Source: Pseudomonas sp. P7548
Lineage (GTDB): Bacteria > Pseudomonadota > Gammaproteobacteria > Pseudomonadales > Pseudomonadaceae
Assembly (NCBI RefSeq): GCF_013386585.1
Contig: NZ_JACARO010000090.1
Coordinates: 1-64,000, forward strand
Direction of reading: 5' to 3'
DNA: 64,000 bases
This document shows, one piece after another, positions 1-8,084 of the stretch (position 1 is its first letter; every line of letters starts with the position of its first letter). The notes under the pieces were generated by a model. The model had not been told where the DNA came from. It searched no databases and saw nothing but the letters and a program-made list of their open reading frames with translations. Position numbers and translations under genes: made by a program.

Positions 1-16
1 CTCCTACAGGGGCGGG
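1..16. repeat. Edge of a REP-like repeat
   Basis: The first bases (CTCCTACAGGGG) match the right arm of the GTAGGAGC/GGCTCCTAC repeats found at 3798, 7102 and 23905. The left arm would lie outside the window. Confidence 0.4.
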
Positions 17-622
17 TCAATACAGGGTGGCCTTGACCCGCTCCGGCATCTCGCGGTCGTACGCCTCGGCATCAAACTGCCCGTCATTGAGCCGCTTGTG
101 AAAGGCGCCGGCCGACGGCAGCGCCGAGCGGTCCAGGTGTTTTTCAGGGTTCCAGCAATCGGAGCGCACAAACGCCTTGGAACAGTGGAAATACGCGCTT
201 TCCACCTGCACCAGCATCACCGACTTCGCTGGCTTGCCATTCACCGCAAAACTCTCCAGCAACCCAGGTTCGATGGAAATCTGCGCACGCCCATTCACAC
301 GCAACGTTTCGCCAACCCCCGGGATGATGAACAGCAAGGCAATGCGCGGGTCCTGCACCAGGTTGCGCAAGGTATCCAGGCGATTGTTGCCGGGCCGATC
401 AGGTATCGCCAAGGTGCGCTCATCCACAATCCGCACAAACCCCGGCACATCACCACGGGGCGAAGCGTCCACACCGTCCGGCCCGGACGAACTCACCACC
501 ACCAGCGGCGAGGCGCGCACCATGGCCTGGTAATCCTCGTTGAGAAACGGGATCTCCTTGCGCACCGCCCGCTCGTGGGGGAGGCCGTAGAGGGTTTCGA
601 GTTGTTCGAGGGTTGTCAGCAT
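17..622 (-). CDS. Pyridoxamine-5'-phosphate-oxidase-like flavoprotein (MSMEG_1061-type)
   Basis: Small soluble protein of 201 residues with the split-barrel flavin-binding pattern of the PPOX superfamily. Visible signatures are SSSGPDGVDASPRGD near the N-terminus, IPDRPGNNRLDTL in the middle and the C-terminal HCSKAFVRSDCW block, which in this family helps bind FMN. Such proteins reduce or bind small substrates in the cytoplasm; the substrate here cannot be told. An upstream in-frame ATG at 646 exists, but a strong ribosome-binding site (AAGGAGG, 631-637 on the minus strand) sits 8 bases before the ATG at 622, so I chose 622. It lies 20 bases after the acetyltransferase gene on the same strand and is probably co-transcribed with it. 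Family assignment is firm, function is not. Confidence 0.8.
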   Translation of the reverse strand: MLTTLEQLETLYGLPHERAVRKEIPFLNEDYQAMVRASPLVVVSSSGPDGVDASPRGDVPGFVRIVDERTLAIPDRPGNNRLDTLRNLVQDPRIALLFIIPGVGETLRVNGRAQISIEPGLLESFAVNGKPAKSVMLVQVESAYFHCSKAFVRSDCWNPEKHLDRSALPSAGAFHKRLNDGQFDAEAYDREMPERVKATLY

Positions 623-642
623 TTGCGCCACCTCCTTATCGT

Positions 643-1131
643 TCAAAAGACTAATGCCAGCCTGCGTTCATAGCCAATCCGCCCCTTATACGCTTCGCCA
701 CTGTCCACCCACCCGGCGCTCAGGTACAACCCCATCGCCGCCACATTGTCGGCGTCCACCGACAGCTCGATGCCCTTCACCTGTGGCCACGCGGCCAGCG
801 CGGCGTCGGGCAGTGCCTGCAGGCACGCCTTGCCGAACCCGCGGCCTTGTTGCCCACGGTCCACTTGCAGTGCATGCAGCGTGGCGCTGTGTTCATCGGC
901 CCAATGGGGCAGGCACGGGGGGCGTTTGAGCAGCAGGAAGGCTACGGGCAACTCGTCGGCGAGCAGGGCAAAGCCTTTGATGGCGCCGGGGTTTGGGTTG
1001 ACCAGCAGGCTGTTCAGCGCGCAGTAGATGTCCCCGGAGTACGCCAGTTGCTCGGGGTGTACTTGCAGGGCGTCGAGCTGCTGTTTTTGCACGAAGCTCA
1101 GCGTCTCATAGGGGACGAGGCGGGTTTCCAT
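643..1131 (-). CDS. GNAT-family N-acetyltransferase
   Basis: 162-residue protein with the GNAT acetyl-CoA-binding loop (QGRGFGKACL, about residue 95) followed by the typical LSVDADNVAAMGLYLSAGW segment, where a strand and helix precede the conserved aromatic residue. It should transfer an acetyl group from acetyl-CoA to an amine; the acceptor cannot be read from sequence. It is the upstream gene of a probable two-gene unit with the PPOX-like protein. Its TGA at 643-645 lies just upstream of that gene's Shine-Dalgarno sequence. The ATG at 1131 is the first plausible start and has only a weak ribosome-binding site. Confidence 0.8.
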   Translation of the reverse strand: METRLVPYETLSFVQKQQLDALQVHPEQLAYSGDIYCALNSLLVNPNPGAIKGFALLADELPVAFLLLKRPPCLPHWADEHSATLHALQVDRGQQGRGFGKACLQALPDAALAAWPQVKGIELSVDADNVAAMGLYLSAGWVDSGEAYKGRIGYERRLALVF

Positions 1132-1209
1132 CGGGGGCGCATCCGAAATCCTGCAAAGAGGGGTGGATTCTAGCGGGTTTGCCTGGGGCGAAATTATTTT
1201 TCAGCGAAC

Positions 1210-1236
1210 TGTCGATTGCAGCGGGGGCCGTTCGAC
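1210..1236 (+). promoter_or_regulatory. Candidate ECF42-type promoter for the NTF2/DGPF/SRPBCC/sigma operon
   Basis: TGTCGA at 1210-1215 and CGAC at 1233-1236 are separated by 17 bases and lie about 43 bases before the first gene of the operon ending in the ECF sigma factor. The known signature of ECF42 promoters is TGTCGA at -35 with CGA/TC at -10. The match and its position suggest the sigma factor drives its own operon. Confidence 0.55.
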
Positions 1237-1278
1237 TAAGGGTGTCTTCCGTGATTTTCCACCCGAAGGAGTATCGCC

Positions 1279-1698
1279 ATGAGCACTGCCATCACCACCC
1301 TGATCGATCAATGGAAGCAAGCCGTGCTTGCCCGGGATATCGACAAAATTGTCAGCTATTACGCCGACGATATCGTCTCGTTCGACGCCGTCACCGCACT
1401 GCAATTCAAGGGCAAGGCCGCCTATCGCGCCCATTGGGAGGAATGCATGAAGCATTGCCCCGGCCCGGGTATTTTCGAGTTTCATGAGTTGCGTATCGTC
1501 GAGGCACAGGACAGCGCCTTTGCCCACTGGCTGGCCCATTGCTGCGGTGCCGGGCCGGACGGCGTGGTGAAGGCCTGCTGGATGCGGGTGACGGCCGGTT
1601 ATCAGCGCATCAACGGCCAGTGGCGCGTGGTGCATGAGCACTGGTCGGCGCCCTTCGACATGCTAAGCGGTACCGCACTGTTCGAGCTGGAACCCTGA
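1279..1698 (+). CDS. NTF2-like (SnoaL/YybH) small protein
   Basis: 139 residues with the NTF2-like cone fold pattern of the SnoaL/YybH type: an N-terminal helix (LIDQWKQAVLARDIDKIVSYYADD), the FKGKAAYRAHWEE middle section, and a C-terminal strand pair ending in WRVVHEHWSAPF. Family members bind small hydrophobic ligands or act as isomerases or cyclases; nothing here fixes the ligand. A good ribosome-binding site (GAAGGAG) precedes the ATG. It is the first gene of a same-strand run with a DGPF protein, an SRPBCC protein and an ECF sigma factor, directly behind a candidate ECF42 promoter, so it is probably part of that sigma factor's regulon. Confidence 0.75.
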   Translation: MSTAITTLIDQWKQAVLARDIDKIVSYYADDIVSFDAVTALQFKGKAAYRAHWEECMKHCPGPGIFEFHELRIVEAQDSAFAHWLAHCCGAGPDGVVKACWMRVTAGYQRINGQWRVVHEHWSAPFDMLSGTALFELEP

Positions 1699-1740
1699 TC
1701 GCCGGGGACTATAGTGGATAAGCCGAAAACGGAGGCACCC

Positions 1741-2085
1741 ATGAAATACCTCTGCCTGATCTACAGCAACGAACAGGTGCTGCACACCTCGCCCGACAGC
1801 CCCGCAGACCCGGAGTGTCTTGCCTACGCCCAGGCCATCCAGGCCAGCGGGCGGATGCTCGCCGCCGAGCCGCTGGAGTCGGTCACCACGGCCACCACGG
1901 TGCGCATGCGCAATGGCAAGTTGTCGATTACTGACGGGCCGTTTGCCGAAACCAAGGAGCAACTCGCCGGGTTCTACCTGATCGAGGCCAAGGACTTGAA
2001 CGAAGCGATCCAGGTGGCCGGCGGCATTCCGGCTGCGCGGGTCGGCAGTGTGGAAGTGCGCCCGGTGCGCCAGTTGAATCTCTGA
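1741..2085 (+). CDS. DGPF-domain (YciI-related) protein
   Basis: 114-residue YCII-related protein with the diagnostic DGPF motif (SITDGPFAETKEQLAGFYL, about residues 60-78), a dimeric ferredoxin-like fold. The ATG at 1741 is preceded by GGAGG; the longer reading from 1714 has no such site. DGPF proteins are the hallmark genomic partners of ECF42 sigma factors, and here one lies two genes upstream of such a sigma factor in the same operon. The biochemical role of the DGPF family is not settled. Family and context are well supported. Confidence 0.85.
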   Translation: MKYLCLIYSNEQVLHTSPDSPADPECLAYAQAIQASGRMLAAEPLESVTTATTVRMRNGKLSITDGPFAETKEQLAGFYLIEAKDLNEAIQVAGGIPAARVGSVEVRPVRQLNL

Positions 2086-2119
2086 ACACAACAACCACAA
2101 GACTCAGGAGGTTTGCCCC

Positions 2120-2596
2120 ATGACCACCCAACCCGCTGAATTTGAACTGTCCATCAGCCGCTTGATCGACGCCCCGCGCAGCCGCGTGTTCCGCGCCTGG
2201 ACCGAGCCCGCCTTGTTGCAACAATGGTGGGGGCCCCACGGCATGACCACCCCCGAGTGCGAAATGAACCTGTGGGTCGGTGGCCTGTTTCGCACCCTGA
2301 TGCGCGCACCGGACGGCGCCGAATACCCGACTCAAGGCGTGTTCCTGGAGATCGAAGCGCCCAGTCGCCTGGTATTCACCGATGCCTATGCGCCGGGCTG
2401 GATCCCTTCGGGCAAGCCGTTCATGACGGCCGAAGTCACCTTTGAAGAGGTCGATGGCAAGACCCTCTACACCGCCCGCGCCATGCACTGGAGCGAGGCC
2501 GACAAGCAGGCCCATGAAGCCATGGGCTTTCACGACGGCTGGGGTCAGAGCCTGGACCGCCTGGTGACGCTGGTGACCCAGGGCATGCCCGATTGA
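2120..2596 (+). CDS. SRPBCC/AHSA1-family protein
   Basis: 158 residues of the START-like SRPBCC superfamily, Aha1 C-terminal type. It begins with the standard strand and helix (ISRLIDAPRSRVFRAWTEP) followed by the WWGPHG motif, and ends with the long C-terminal helix (DGWGQSLDRLVTLV) that closes the ligand cavity. A good ribosome-binding site (CAGGAGG) precedes it. Its stop codon overlaps the TTG start of the sigma factor gene (TTGA at 2593-2596), which suggests translational coupling. The ligand is unknown. Such proteins are common companions of DGPF proteins in ECF42 operons. Confidence 0.8.
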   Translation: MTTQPAEFELSISRLIDAPRSRVFRAWTEPALLQQWWGPHGMTTPECEMNLWVGGLFRTLMRAPDGAEYPTQGVFLEIEAPSRLVFTDAYAPGWIPSGKPFMTAEVTFEEVDGKTLYTARAMHWSEADKQAHEAMGFHDGWGQSLDRLVTLVTQGMPD

Positions 2597-3801
2597 CCGC
2601 GCAGGTCGAGGCCATTTACCGCAGCGAATCACGCCGCGTACTCGCGACGCTGATTCGCCTGCTGGGTGATTTCGACCTGGCCGAGGAGGCCTTGCACGAG
2701 GCGTTTTTTGTCGCCTTGCACCGCTGGCCCGAGGACGGCGTGCCGGACAACCCCCGCGCCTGGCTGGTGTCCACCGGCCGTTTCAAGGCCATCGACCGCC
2801 TGCGCCGCCAGGCGCGGTTTACCCCCTTGTTGCAGGAGCAGGCCGACGCACTGGAAGCGGCTGAGTGGAGTGCCGAGGACGTGGAAGACGACCGCCTGCG
2901 TTTGATCTTCACCTGCTGTCACCCGGCGCTGGCGGCCGACGCCCAGGCAGCGCTGACCCTGCGTGAGATCTGCGACCTCACCACCGAGGAAATCGCCCGC
3001 GCGTTCCTGGCCACCCCCACCACCATCGCCCAGCGTATCGTGCGTGCCAAGGGCAAGATCCGTGAAGCTCGCATTCCCTATCAAGTGCCGTCCCTGGCCG
3101 AATTGCCTGAGCGGCTGGACAGTGTGTTGCGGGTGATTTACCTGGTGTTCAACGAAGGCTATTCGGCGTCCATGGGCGCTGATCTCACCCGTGAAGACCT
3201 GACCCGCGAAGCCATTCGGCTCGGTCGTTTACTCATGGAGCTGCTGCCCGAACCGGAAGTCATGGGCTTGCTGGCGCTGATGCTGCTGCACGAATCCCGC
3301 CGAGCGGCGCGCACCTCGGCAAGCGGTGAGTTGGTGTTGTTGCATGAACAGGACCGAGGGGTGTGGGATACCGCCCTGATTGCTGAAGGCTGCGCGCTGG
3401 TGGAGCAGGCGTTGCACACACGGCGTTTCGGCCCGTATTGCCTGCAGGCAGCGATTGCGGCGGTGCATGCCGAAGCGCCTTGTGCCGATGAAACCGACTG
3501 GTTGCAGATTGTCGGACTCTACGATGTGTTGCTGCGGGCAGTGCCTTCGCCGGTGATCGAACTGAACCGCGCCGTGGCGGTGGCGATGGGGCAGGGACCG
3601 CTGGCGGGTCTGGCGTTGGTGGAGGGGATTTTGCAGCGTGGTGAATTGCTGGATTACCACTTGGCGCATTCGGCGCGGGGGGAATTCTGTCGACAACTGG
3701 GGCGTGTGGACGAGGCGCGCACGGCGTACGAAAAAGCCCTGTCGTTGACCCAGCAAGCCCCAGAGAAACACTTCCTCCAGCAACGCCTGCAAAACCTGTA
3801 G
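2593..3801 (+). CDS. ECF42-type RNA polymerase sigma factor with C-terminal TPR-like extension
   Basis: 402-residue group IV sigma factor. Region 2 lies at about residues 10-75 (LIRLLGDFDLAEEALHEAF) and region 4 at about 110-160 (TLREICDLTTEEIARAFL). A further 230 residues of helical sequence follow, ending in a TPR-like segment (HLAHSARGEFCRQLGRVDEA). Ordinary ECF factors are near 190 residues; the long helical C-terminus together with neighbouring DGPF genes is the known signature of ECF42. No anti-sigma gene is adjacent, as expected for that group, where the C-terminal domain is thought to replace it. The TTG start is coupled to the SRPBCC stop. The terminal TAG lies inside an inverted repeat. 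Confidence 0.85.
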   Translation: MTAQVEAIYRSESRRVLATLIRLLGDFDLAEEALHEAFFVALHRWPEDGVPDNPRAWLVSTGRFKAIDRLRRQARFTPLLQEQADALEAAEWSAEDVEDDRLRLIFTCCHPALAADAQAALTLREICDLTTEEIARAFLATPTTIAQRIVRAKGKIREARIPYQVPSLAELPERLDSVLRVIYLVFNEGYSASMGADLTREDLTREAIRLGRLLMELLPEPEVMGLLALMLLHESRRAARTSASGELVLLHEQDRGVWDTALIAEGCALVEQALHTRRFGPYCLQAAIAAVHAEAPCADETDWLQIVGLYDVLLRAVPSPVIELNRAVAVAMGQGPLAGLALVEGILQRGELLDYHLAHSARGEFCRQLGRVDEARTAYEKALSLTQQAPEKHFLQQRLQNL

Positions 3802-3823
3802 GAGCCGGCTTGCCGGCTCCTAC
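3798..3823. repeat. REP-like perfect inverted repeat
   Basis: A 12-base perfect stem (GTAGGAGCCGGC with its complement) around TT. It begins inside the last codons of the sigma factor gene and supplies its TAG stop. It may serve as a transcription end for that operon, although no T-tract follows. Confidence 0.8.
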
Positions 3824-3852
3824 ATTGATCGGTGTTGTTTGTGCTTATTGGG

Positions 3853-4578
3853 TCACGGCTGCTGACGCGTGGCCGCCAACACGATCTCGCGAATGCACAC
3901 GTGTTGCGGTTGCCCGTAGGCATAGGCAATCGCCGAGGCCACGTCATCGGCGCTGAGTACGGTGCCGCCCATGTCCTGTTTCCAGGCCTGGTAGCCGGTC
4001 TTGATCGCCTCGTCGGTGGTGTGGCTGAGCAGCTCGGTTTCTACAGCGCCCGGAGCGATGGTGATCACGCGTACATTGCTCGGCGACAATTCTTCGCGCA
4101 GGTTCTCCGAAATCCCGTGCACCGCGAACTTGGTGCCGACGTAAGCCACATGGTTCGGGAAGGTCTTGCGCCCGGCCACCGAACTGACGTTGATGATGGT
4201 GCCACCCTTGCGCGCCACCATGCTGCCGGCCACGGCGTGAATGCCATTGAGCAGGCCTTTCACGTTGACGTCGAACATCTGCTCCCATTGCGCCGGGTCC
4301 TGTTCGCTGACTGCGCCCAGCAGCATCACACCGGCATTGTTGATCAGCGCGTCAGCCGGGCCGAATTGCGCTTCGGCTTCCTTCACGGCCGCTACCAGGG
4401 CTGCGCGGTCGGTGATGTCCACGCCACGCGCCAAGGTGTTAGGCAGGGCCAGGTCATTCAGACGATCGATGCGCCGCGCCAACAGCAGCAGCGGGTGACC
4501 GGCGGCTGACAGCAGGCGGGCAGTGGCTTCGCCGATACCAGAACTGGCACCGGTGATGATGATCAATGGCTTGCTCAT
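3853..4578 (-). CDS. SDR-family NAD(P)-dependent oxidoreductase
   Basis: 241-residue classical short-chain dehydrogenase. It shows the Rossmann glycine motif TGASSGIGEAT (about residues 9-19), the NNAG motif (about residue 87), the catalytic serine in VSSVAG and the YxxxK pair in YVGTKFAVHG. It resembles the YdfG/serine-3-dehydrogenase-like group, but the substrate cannot be assigned. It is transcribed divergently from the LysR-type gene that starts 112 bases away at 4690, the usual arrangement of a LysR regulator and its target. Its ribosome-binding site (AGGAGTG) is good. Confidence 0.85.
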   Translation of the reverse strand: MSKPLIIITGASSGIGEATARLLSAAGHPLLLLARRIDRLNDLALPNTLARGVDITDRAALVAAVKEAEAQFGPADALINNAGVMLLGAVSEQDPAQWEQMFDVNVKGLLNGIHAVAGSMVARKGGTIINVSSVAGRKTFPNHVAYVGTKFAVHGISENLREELSPSNVRVITIAPGAVETELLSHTTDEAIKTGYQAWKQDMGGTVLSADDVASAIAYAYGQPQHVCIREIVLAATRQQP

Positions 4579-4689
4579 GATTGCACTCCTGGAATAAGAA
4601 AAATCGATATCTGAACCGTGGGCGCAGTATATTTAGCGTCAGCGAGGCTGAAAAATGCCTTATTTCTCTGTCTGTCATCGGATAAAGCT

Positions 4690-5532
4690 ATGGATGTGCG
4701 TCACCTCAAGGCCTTTCTCGCGGTGTTCGAAGAACGCAATATCACCGCGGCTGCCCAACGTTTGTTCATCAGCCAGCCGACGCTGTCGGTGACCATCAAG
4801 CAGTTGGAAGACGAGCTGGGCGTGGCGTTGTTCGTGCGCCAGCCACGGGGCGTGGAGGTCAGCGCCGAAGCGCGGGTGCTGTACCCGCAGGCGCGGCGCA
4901 TGGTGGCCGAAGCCGATGCCTTGAGCCGACTGTTTCGCGGACGCGAAAACCGCATCGCCCTGGAGTTGGGCGTGGAAGGCGACATTGCCGACAGCCAGAT
5001 CGAAACCTTCCTGCGCATGGCGCACCAGGGGTTGCCGGGTTTGTTGCTGACGCTGCAGGAAGGCTGTGAGGGAGAAGGGCGTCTGGCCGTGGAAGAAATG
5101 TGCTGCGAGGACGAATTGTTCCTGCCGATCTGGGAAGAGTCCTACGTGATGGCGCTGCCGGCGGCTCATCCCATGGCGCAGGCGGGCAAAGAACAGGCGT
5201 GGGCGCCGATTGAAGACTGGATCACCTGCCCGCAGCACGACTCCCACCAGCGCTTGATGGCGCTGTACGGCCGCTCGCCGCAGGCGGTGGCCGGGCATGC
5301 CGGGTCGTTGACCCAGGCGTTGCACATGGTGGCGGCGGGTGTGGGCGTGGCGATGTTGCCGCAGTCGCTGGCGGCCGAGCGCGCCGGGGTGGTGATTCGT
5401 GAGTGGCACCTGCCGGCCCCGACACGCCGCGTGGGCCTGTGCTTTGCCGCGCAGGCGCTGGAATTGCCTGCCTTGCGCGCCTTGCACGAATACTTCCAGA
5501 ACAACCGTCCGCCACAACGCTCTGCCGCCTGA
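4690..5532 (+). CDS. LysR-family transcriptional regulator
   Basis: 280 residues. The N-terminal winged helix-turn-helix (MDVRHLKAFLAVFEERNI, then AAQRLFISQPTLSVTIKQLE) and C-terminal effector-binding domain are complete. I chose the ATG at 4690 because the canonical LysR N-terminus begins there; an upstream extension to 4618 has no LysR character. It is divergent from the SDR gene and is the likely regulator of that gene. The coinducer is unknown. Confidence 0.85.
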   Translation: MDVRHLKAFLAVFEERNITAAAQRLFISQPTLSVTIKQLEDELGVALFVRQPRGVEVSAEARVLYPQARRMVAEADALSRLFRGRENRIALELGVEGDIADSQIETFLRMAHQGLPGLLLTLQEGCEGEGRLAVEEMCCEDELFLPIWEESYVMALPAAHPMAQAGKEQAWAPIEDWITCPQHDSHQRLMALYGRSPQAVAGHAGSLTQALHMVAAGVGVAMLPQSLAAERAGVVIREWHLPAPTRRVGLCFAAQALELPALRALHEYFQNNRPPQRSAA

Positions 5533-5561
5533 CCTCGTTCTAAAGGCCAACACAGCTCAAA

Positions 5562-5651
5562 TGTGGGAGCTGGCTTGCGTGCGAAAGCGGCGTGTCAGCT
5601 AGCATTTGATTCGACTGACACACCGCCTTCGCGGGCAAGCCCGCTCCCACA
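5562..5651. repeat. REPIN (paired inverted REP sequences)
   Basis: Two REP sequences in opposite orientation (TGTGGGAGCTGGCTTGC at the left, GCAAGCCCGCTCCCACA at the right) enclose a short spacer and can fold into a long hairpin. It lies between two convergent LysR genes and may terminate both. Confidence 0.85.
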
Positions 5652-5684
5652 GGTTGATCTTCATTGTTTATTGGCGAGTGTTTG

Positions 5685-6539
5685 TTATTCGAGCATCTTG
5701 CCAAGCAACCACCCACCCGCCGGCCCAGGCGGATGATGCCGTGACCACAGCGCATCCACCGCCACCGAGCGCGGCCAGCTGCGCGCCTTGAGCTCCACCA
5801 ACTGGCCGCCATCAAAACGCTCCACCAGCCAGCGCGGCAAAGGCGCCCAGCCAAACCCCAACTGGGCCATTTCCATCAACATCAAGTAACTGGGTGCCGA
5901 CCACACGCGACCACTGGGGCGGGTCTCGGTCGGGTTGATGATGCTGGCCAGGCGCAATTCGCGGTGTTGTTGCAGGGTGTCGGCGCAAATATTGTCCAGG
6001 CTCGCCAGCGGGTGTTTGGGCGCCACGTACAGCGCGATTTCTGTACGTTCCTCGACCGGTGCACCGGTGAGGTCGGGCGGGTAGACGTCCTGCTTTTCAA
6101 TAAACGCAACGTGAGCCCGGCCGCTTTGCACCAGGGCGATCAAGTCTTCGCATTCGGCGATCAGGCATTCGAGCTCAAGGTCCGGGTAGCGCTGTTCAAA
6201 GGCTTTGAGGGCAATCTCGAAACGGTCCGATTGGTAGGTGTCGGACATCGCAATCGTCAGCTTCGGCTCCAACCCCTGGGACAACTGGCTGGCAGCCAGT
6301 TCCAGGCGGCTGCTGGCTTCCAGCACCTGCTCGGCACGCAGCAACAGCACATGGCCGGCCGGGGTCAGGGTCGGCTTGCGGCTGCTGCGGTCGAACAGCT
6401 CCACATCCAGGTCAATCTCCAGGCTCGCCACCGCCGCGCTGACGGTGGACTGGCTCTTGCCCAGCTTGCGCGCCGCCGCCGAAAACGAGCCTTGAGTGGC
6501 CGCCTGTACAAACGCCTGCAGCACTTCGTTGGAGGCCAT
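5685..6539 (-). CDS. LysR-family transcriptional regulator (divergent to PACE transporter)
   Basis: 284-residue LysR protein. The helix-turn-helix covers about residues 5-60 (FVQAATQGSFSAAARKLG then STVSAAVASLE), and the effector domain follows. It lies head to head with the PACE-family efflux gene starting at 6628, so it probably controls that gene, as known LysR regulators do for PACE transporters such as the AceI-AceR pair. The C-terminus (ALWSRHHPPGPAGGWLLGKML) is slightly unusual for the family but within the normal length. Confidence 0.85.
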   Translation of the reverse strand: MASNEVLQAFVQAATQGSFSAAARKLGKSQSTVSAAVASLEIDLDVELFDRSSRKPTLTPAGHVLLLRAEQVLEASSRLELAASQLSQGLEPKLTIAMSDTYQSDRFEIALKAFEQRYPDLELECLIAECEDLIALVQSGRAHVAFIEKQDVYPPDLTGAPVEERTEIALYVAPKHPLASLDNICADTLQQHRELRLASIINPTETRPSGRVWSAPSYLMLMEMAQLGFGWAPLPRWLVERFDGGQLVELKARSWPRSVAVDALWSRHHPPGPAGGWLLGKMLE

Positions 6540-6627
6540 GACTATCGCCTTGATCGATGGTTATTAGTTATGAAGTATCGAGCAGGGGAGTAATGATGGC
6601 AACCGTCGCCACTCACGGAGCCGGGTC

Positions 6628-7065
6628 ATGAACCCCACCAAATCGATGACTGAACGCGTTTGCCAAGCCCTGGGTTTTGAAGGCCTGGCCTTGTTGATCT
6701 GTACGCCGCTGCTGGTCTGGATCACCGGTCGGCCGGCCTTGGAAATGGGCGCGGTGACCCTGGGTATCAGTGTGCTGGCGCTGACCTGGAACATCATTTT
6801 CAACAGCCTGTTCGACCGCCTCAAGGTGCGCCTGCAACTGCCCACCAACAGCTGGACCCGCGTACTGCACGCGCTGATGTTTGAAGGCGGGCTGATCCTG
6901 GTGTGCGTGCCGTTGATTGCGATGTGGCTGGGCATCAGCCTGCTGGAAGCCTTTATCCTCGACATCGGCGTGCTGCTGTTCTTCCTGCCGTACACCTACG
7001 TGTACCACCTGGGGTACGACATGATTCGGGAAAAAATCCTGCAACGTCGCACACTGGCGCTGTAA
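6628..7065 (+). CDS. PACE-family multidrug/biocide efflux transporter
   Basis: 145-residue inner-membrane protein with four predicted helices and two tandem bacterial transmembrane pair repeats. The first shows ALGFEGLALLICTPL and WNIIFNSLFDRL; the second repeats the pattern with ALMFEGGLILVCVPL. The membrane-embedded glutamate of the FEG motif is present in both halves; the one in helix 1 is needed for proton-coupled export in AceI. Known members export chlorhexidine, acriflavine or short-chain diamines. Divergent from a LysR gene 88 bases away. Confidence 0.85.
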   Translation: MNPTKSMTERVCQALGFEGLALLICTPLLVWITGRPALEMGAVTLGISVLALTWNIIFNSLFDRLKVRLQLPTNSWTRVLHALMFEGGLILVCVPLIAMWLGISLLEAFILDIGVLLFFLPYTYVYHLGYDMIREKILQRRTLAL

Positions 7066-7101
7066 CTGCCGGACACGCCCCCTGTAACCACCGGACACGG
7101 A

Positions 7102-7135
7102 CCTGTAGGAGCCCGGCAAGCCGGGCTCCTACAGG
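7102..7135. repeat. REP-like perfect inverted repeat
   Basis: A 16-base perfect stem (CCTGTAGGAGCCCGGC and complement) around AA between the convergent PACE and LysR genes. It contains the TAG stop of the LysR gene. It probably ends transcription from both sides. Confidence 0.8.
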
Positions 7136-8034
7136 GGGGTGAGTGTGGCCACGAAATCGAGGAAGGCCCGCACCTTGGCCGCAGGCAAATGCCGCGACGG
7201 GTAGTAGGCGTACAACGGGAAACGCTCGTCGGGCCAGTCCGGAAACAACTCCACCAGGCCACCGGCCTTGAGCGCCGGTGCCAGGCCCAGGTCGAGCATC
7301 TGTGCCACTGCGTGCCCGTGTTCGCACACGCTGTACAGGGTGCTGGCGTCGTTGACCACCAGGCGCCCGCTGGTGCGCACGGTCAGGCGCTCGCCGGGGC
7401 GATGGAATTCCCAGGCGAACGGGCGGCCGGTTTGCGAGTCGCGAAAGTCCAGGCACATGTGCCCGGTTTCCAGCGCCTGTGGATGAGCAGGGCGGCCATA
7501 GGTTTCAAGGTAGGCAGGGGAGGCGACGGTGAGCACGCGCACTTCCATCAACTTGCGCGCGATCAGCGAGGAGGATTGCGGGATGCCAAAGCGAATCGCC
7601 AGGTCAAACCCGTCGGCCACCAGGTCGCCGAGTTGGTCGCGGGTGTGCAGGTCCAGTTGCAGTTGCGGGTAACGGCGCATGAAATCCCCCAGCACCGGGC
7701 CCAACACCAGCCGCGAAAAGTACGGGTCGATGTTCACCCGCAGGCGCCCGCGCACGGTCAATGCGCTGTCGGCGGCGGCGCTGGCGGCCTCTTCGAGGCC
7801 GGCCAACAACGGGGCGATTTCCTGGTAGAAACGCCGGCCCTCGTCGGTCAATTGCACCGAGCGGGTGGTGCGGTCGAACAGGCGAATCCCCAGGCGTTTT
7901 TCCAGCCGGGAAATCGCCCGGCTGACCCCCGACGGCGTCATCTCCAGGCTGTCGGCGGCACGCGCAAAACTGCCCATGTCCACCACGGCCGCCAACACGC
8001 CCATGCCGCCAGCCAAGCCTGGATCAAAACTCAT
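7129..8034 (-). CDS. LysR-family transcriptional regulator
   Basis: 301 residues of the large LysR subgroup that often sits beside oxidoreductases. The helix-turn-helix is at about residues 12-70 (VDMGSFARAADSLEMTPSGV), followed by the subgroup's typical RLFDRTTRSVQLTDEGR, and the effector domain follows (RIRFG-type segment LAIRFGIPQSSSLIARKL). The nearest upstream gene on the same strand is the SDR gene at 8085-8843, 50 bases away, so the two may be transcribed together. Its stop codon falls in the REP-like repeat. Confidence 0.85.
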   Translation of the reverse strand: MSFDPGLAGGMGVLAAVVDMGSFARAADSLEMTPSGVSRAISRLEKRLGIRLFDRTTRSVQLTDEGRRFYQEIAPLLAGLEEAASAAADSALTVRGRLRVNIDPYFSRLVLGPVLGDFMRRYPQLQLDLHTRDQLGDLVADGFDLAIRFGIPQSSSLIARKLMEVRVLTVASPAYLETYGRPAHPQALETGHMCLDFRDSQTGRPFAWEFHRPGERLTVRTSGRLVVNDASTLYSVCEHGHAVAQMLDLGLAPALKAGGLVELFPDWPDERFPLYAYYPSRHLPAAKVRAFLDFVATLTPL

Positions 8035-8084
8035 CGGTGATTGCCTGTCAGTGATCTGAAGGCATTGATGCTAGCGCAGAACGC

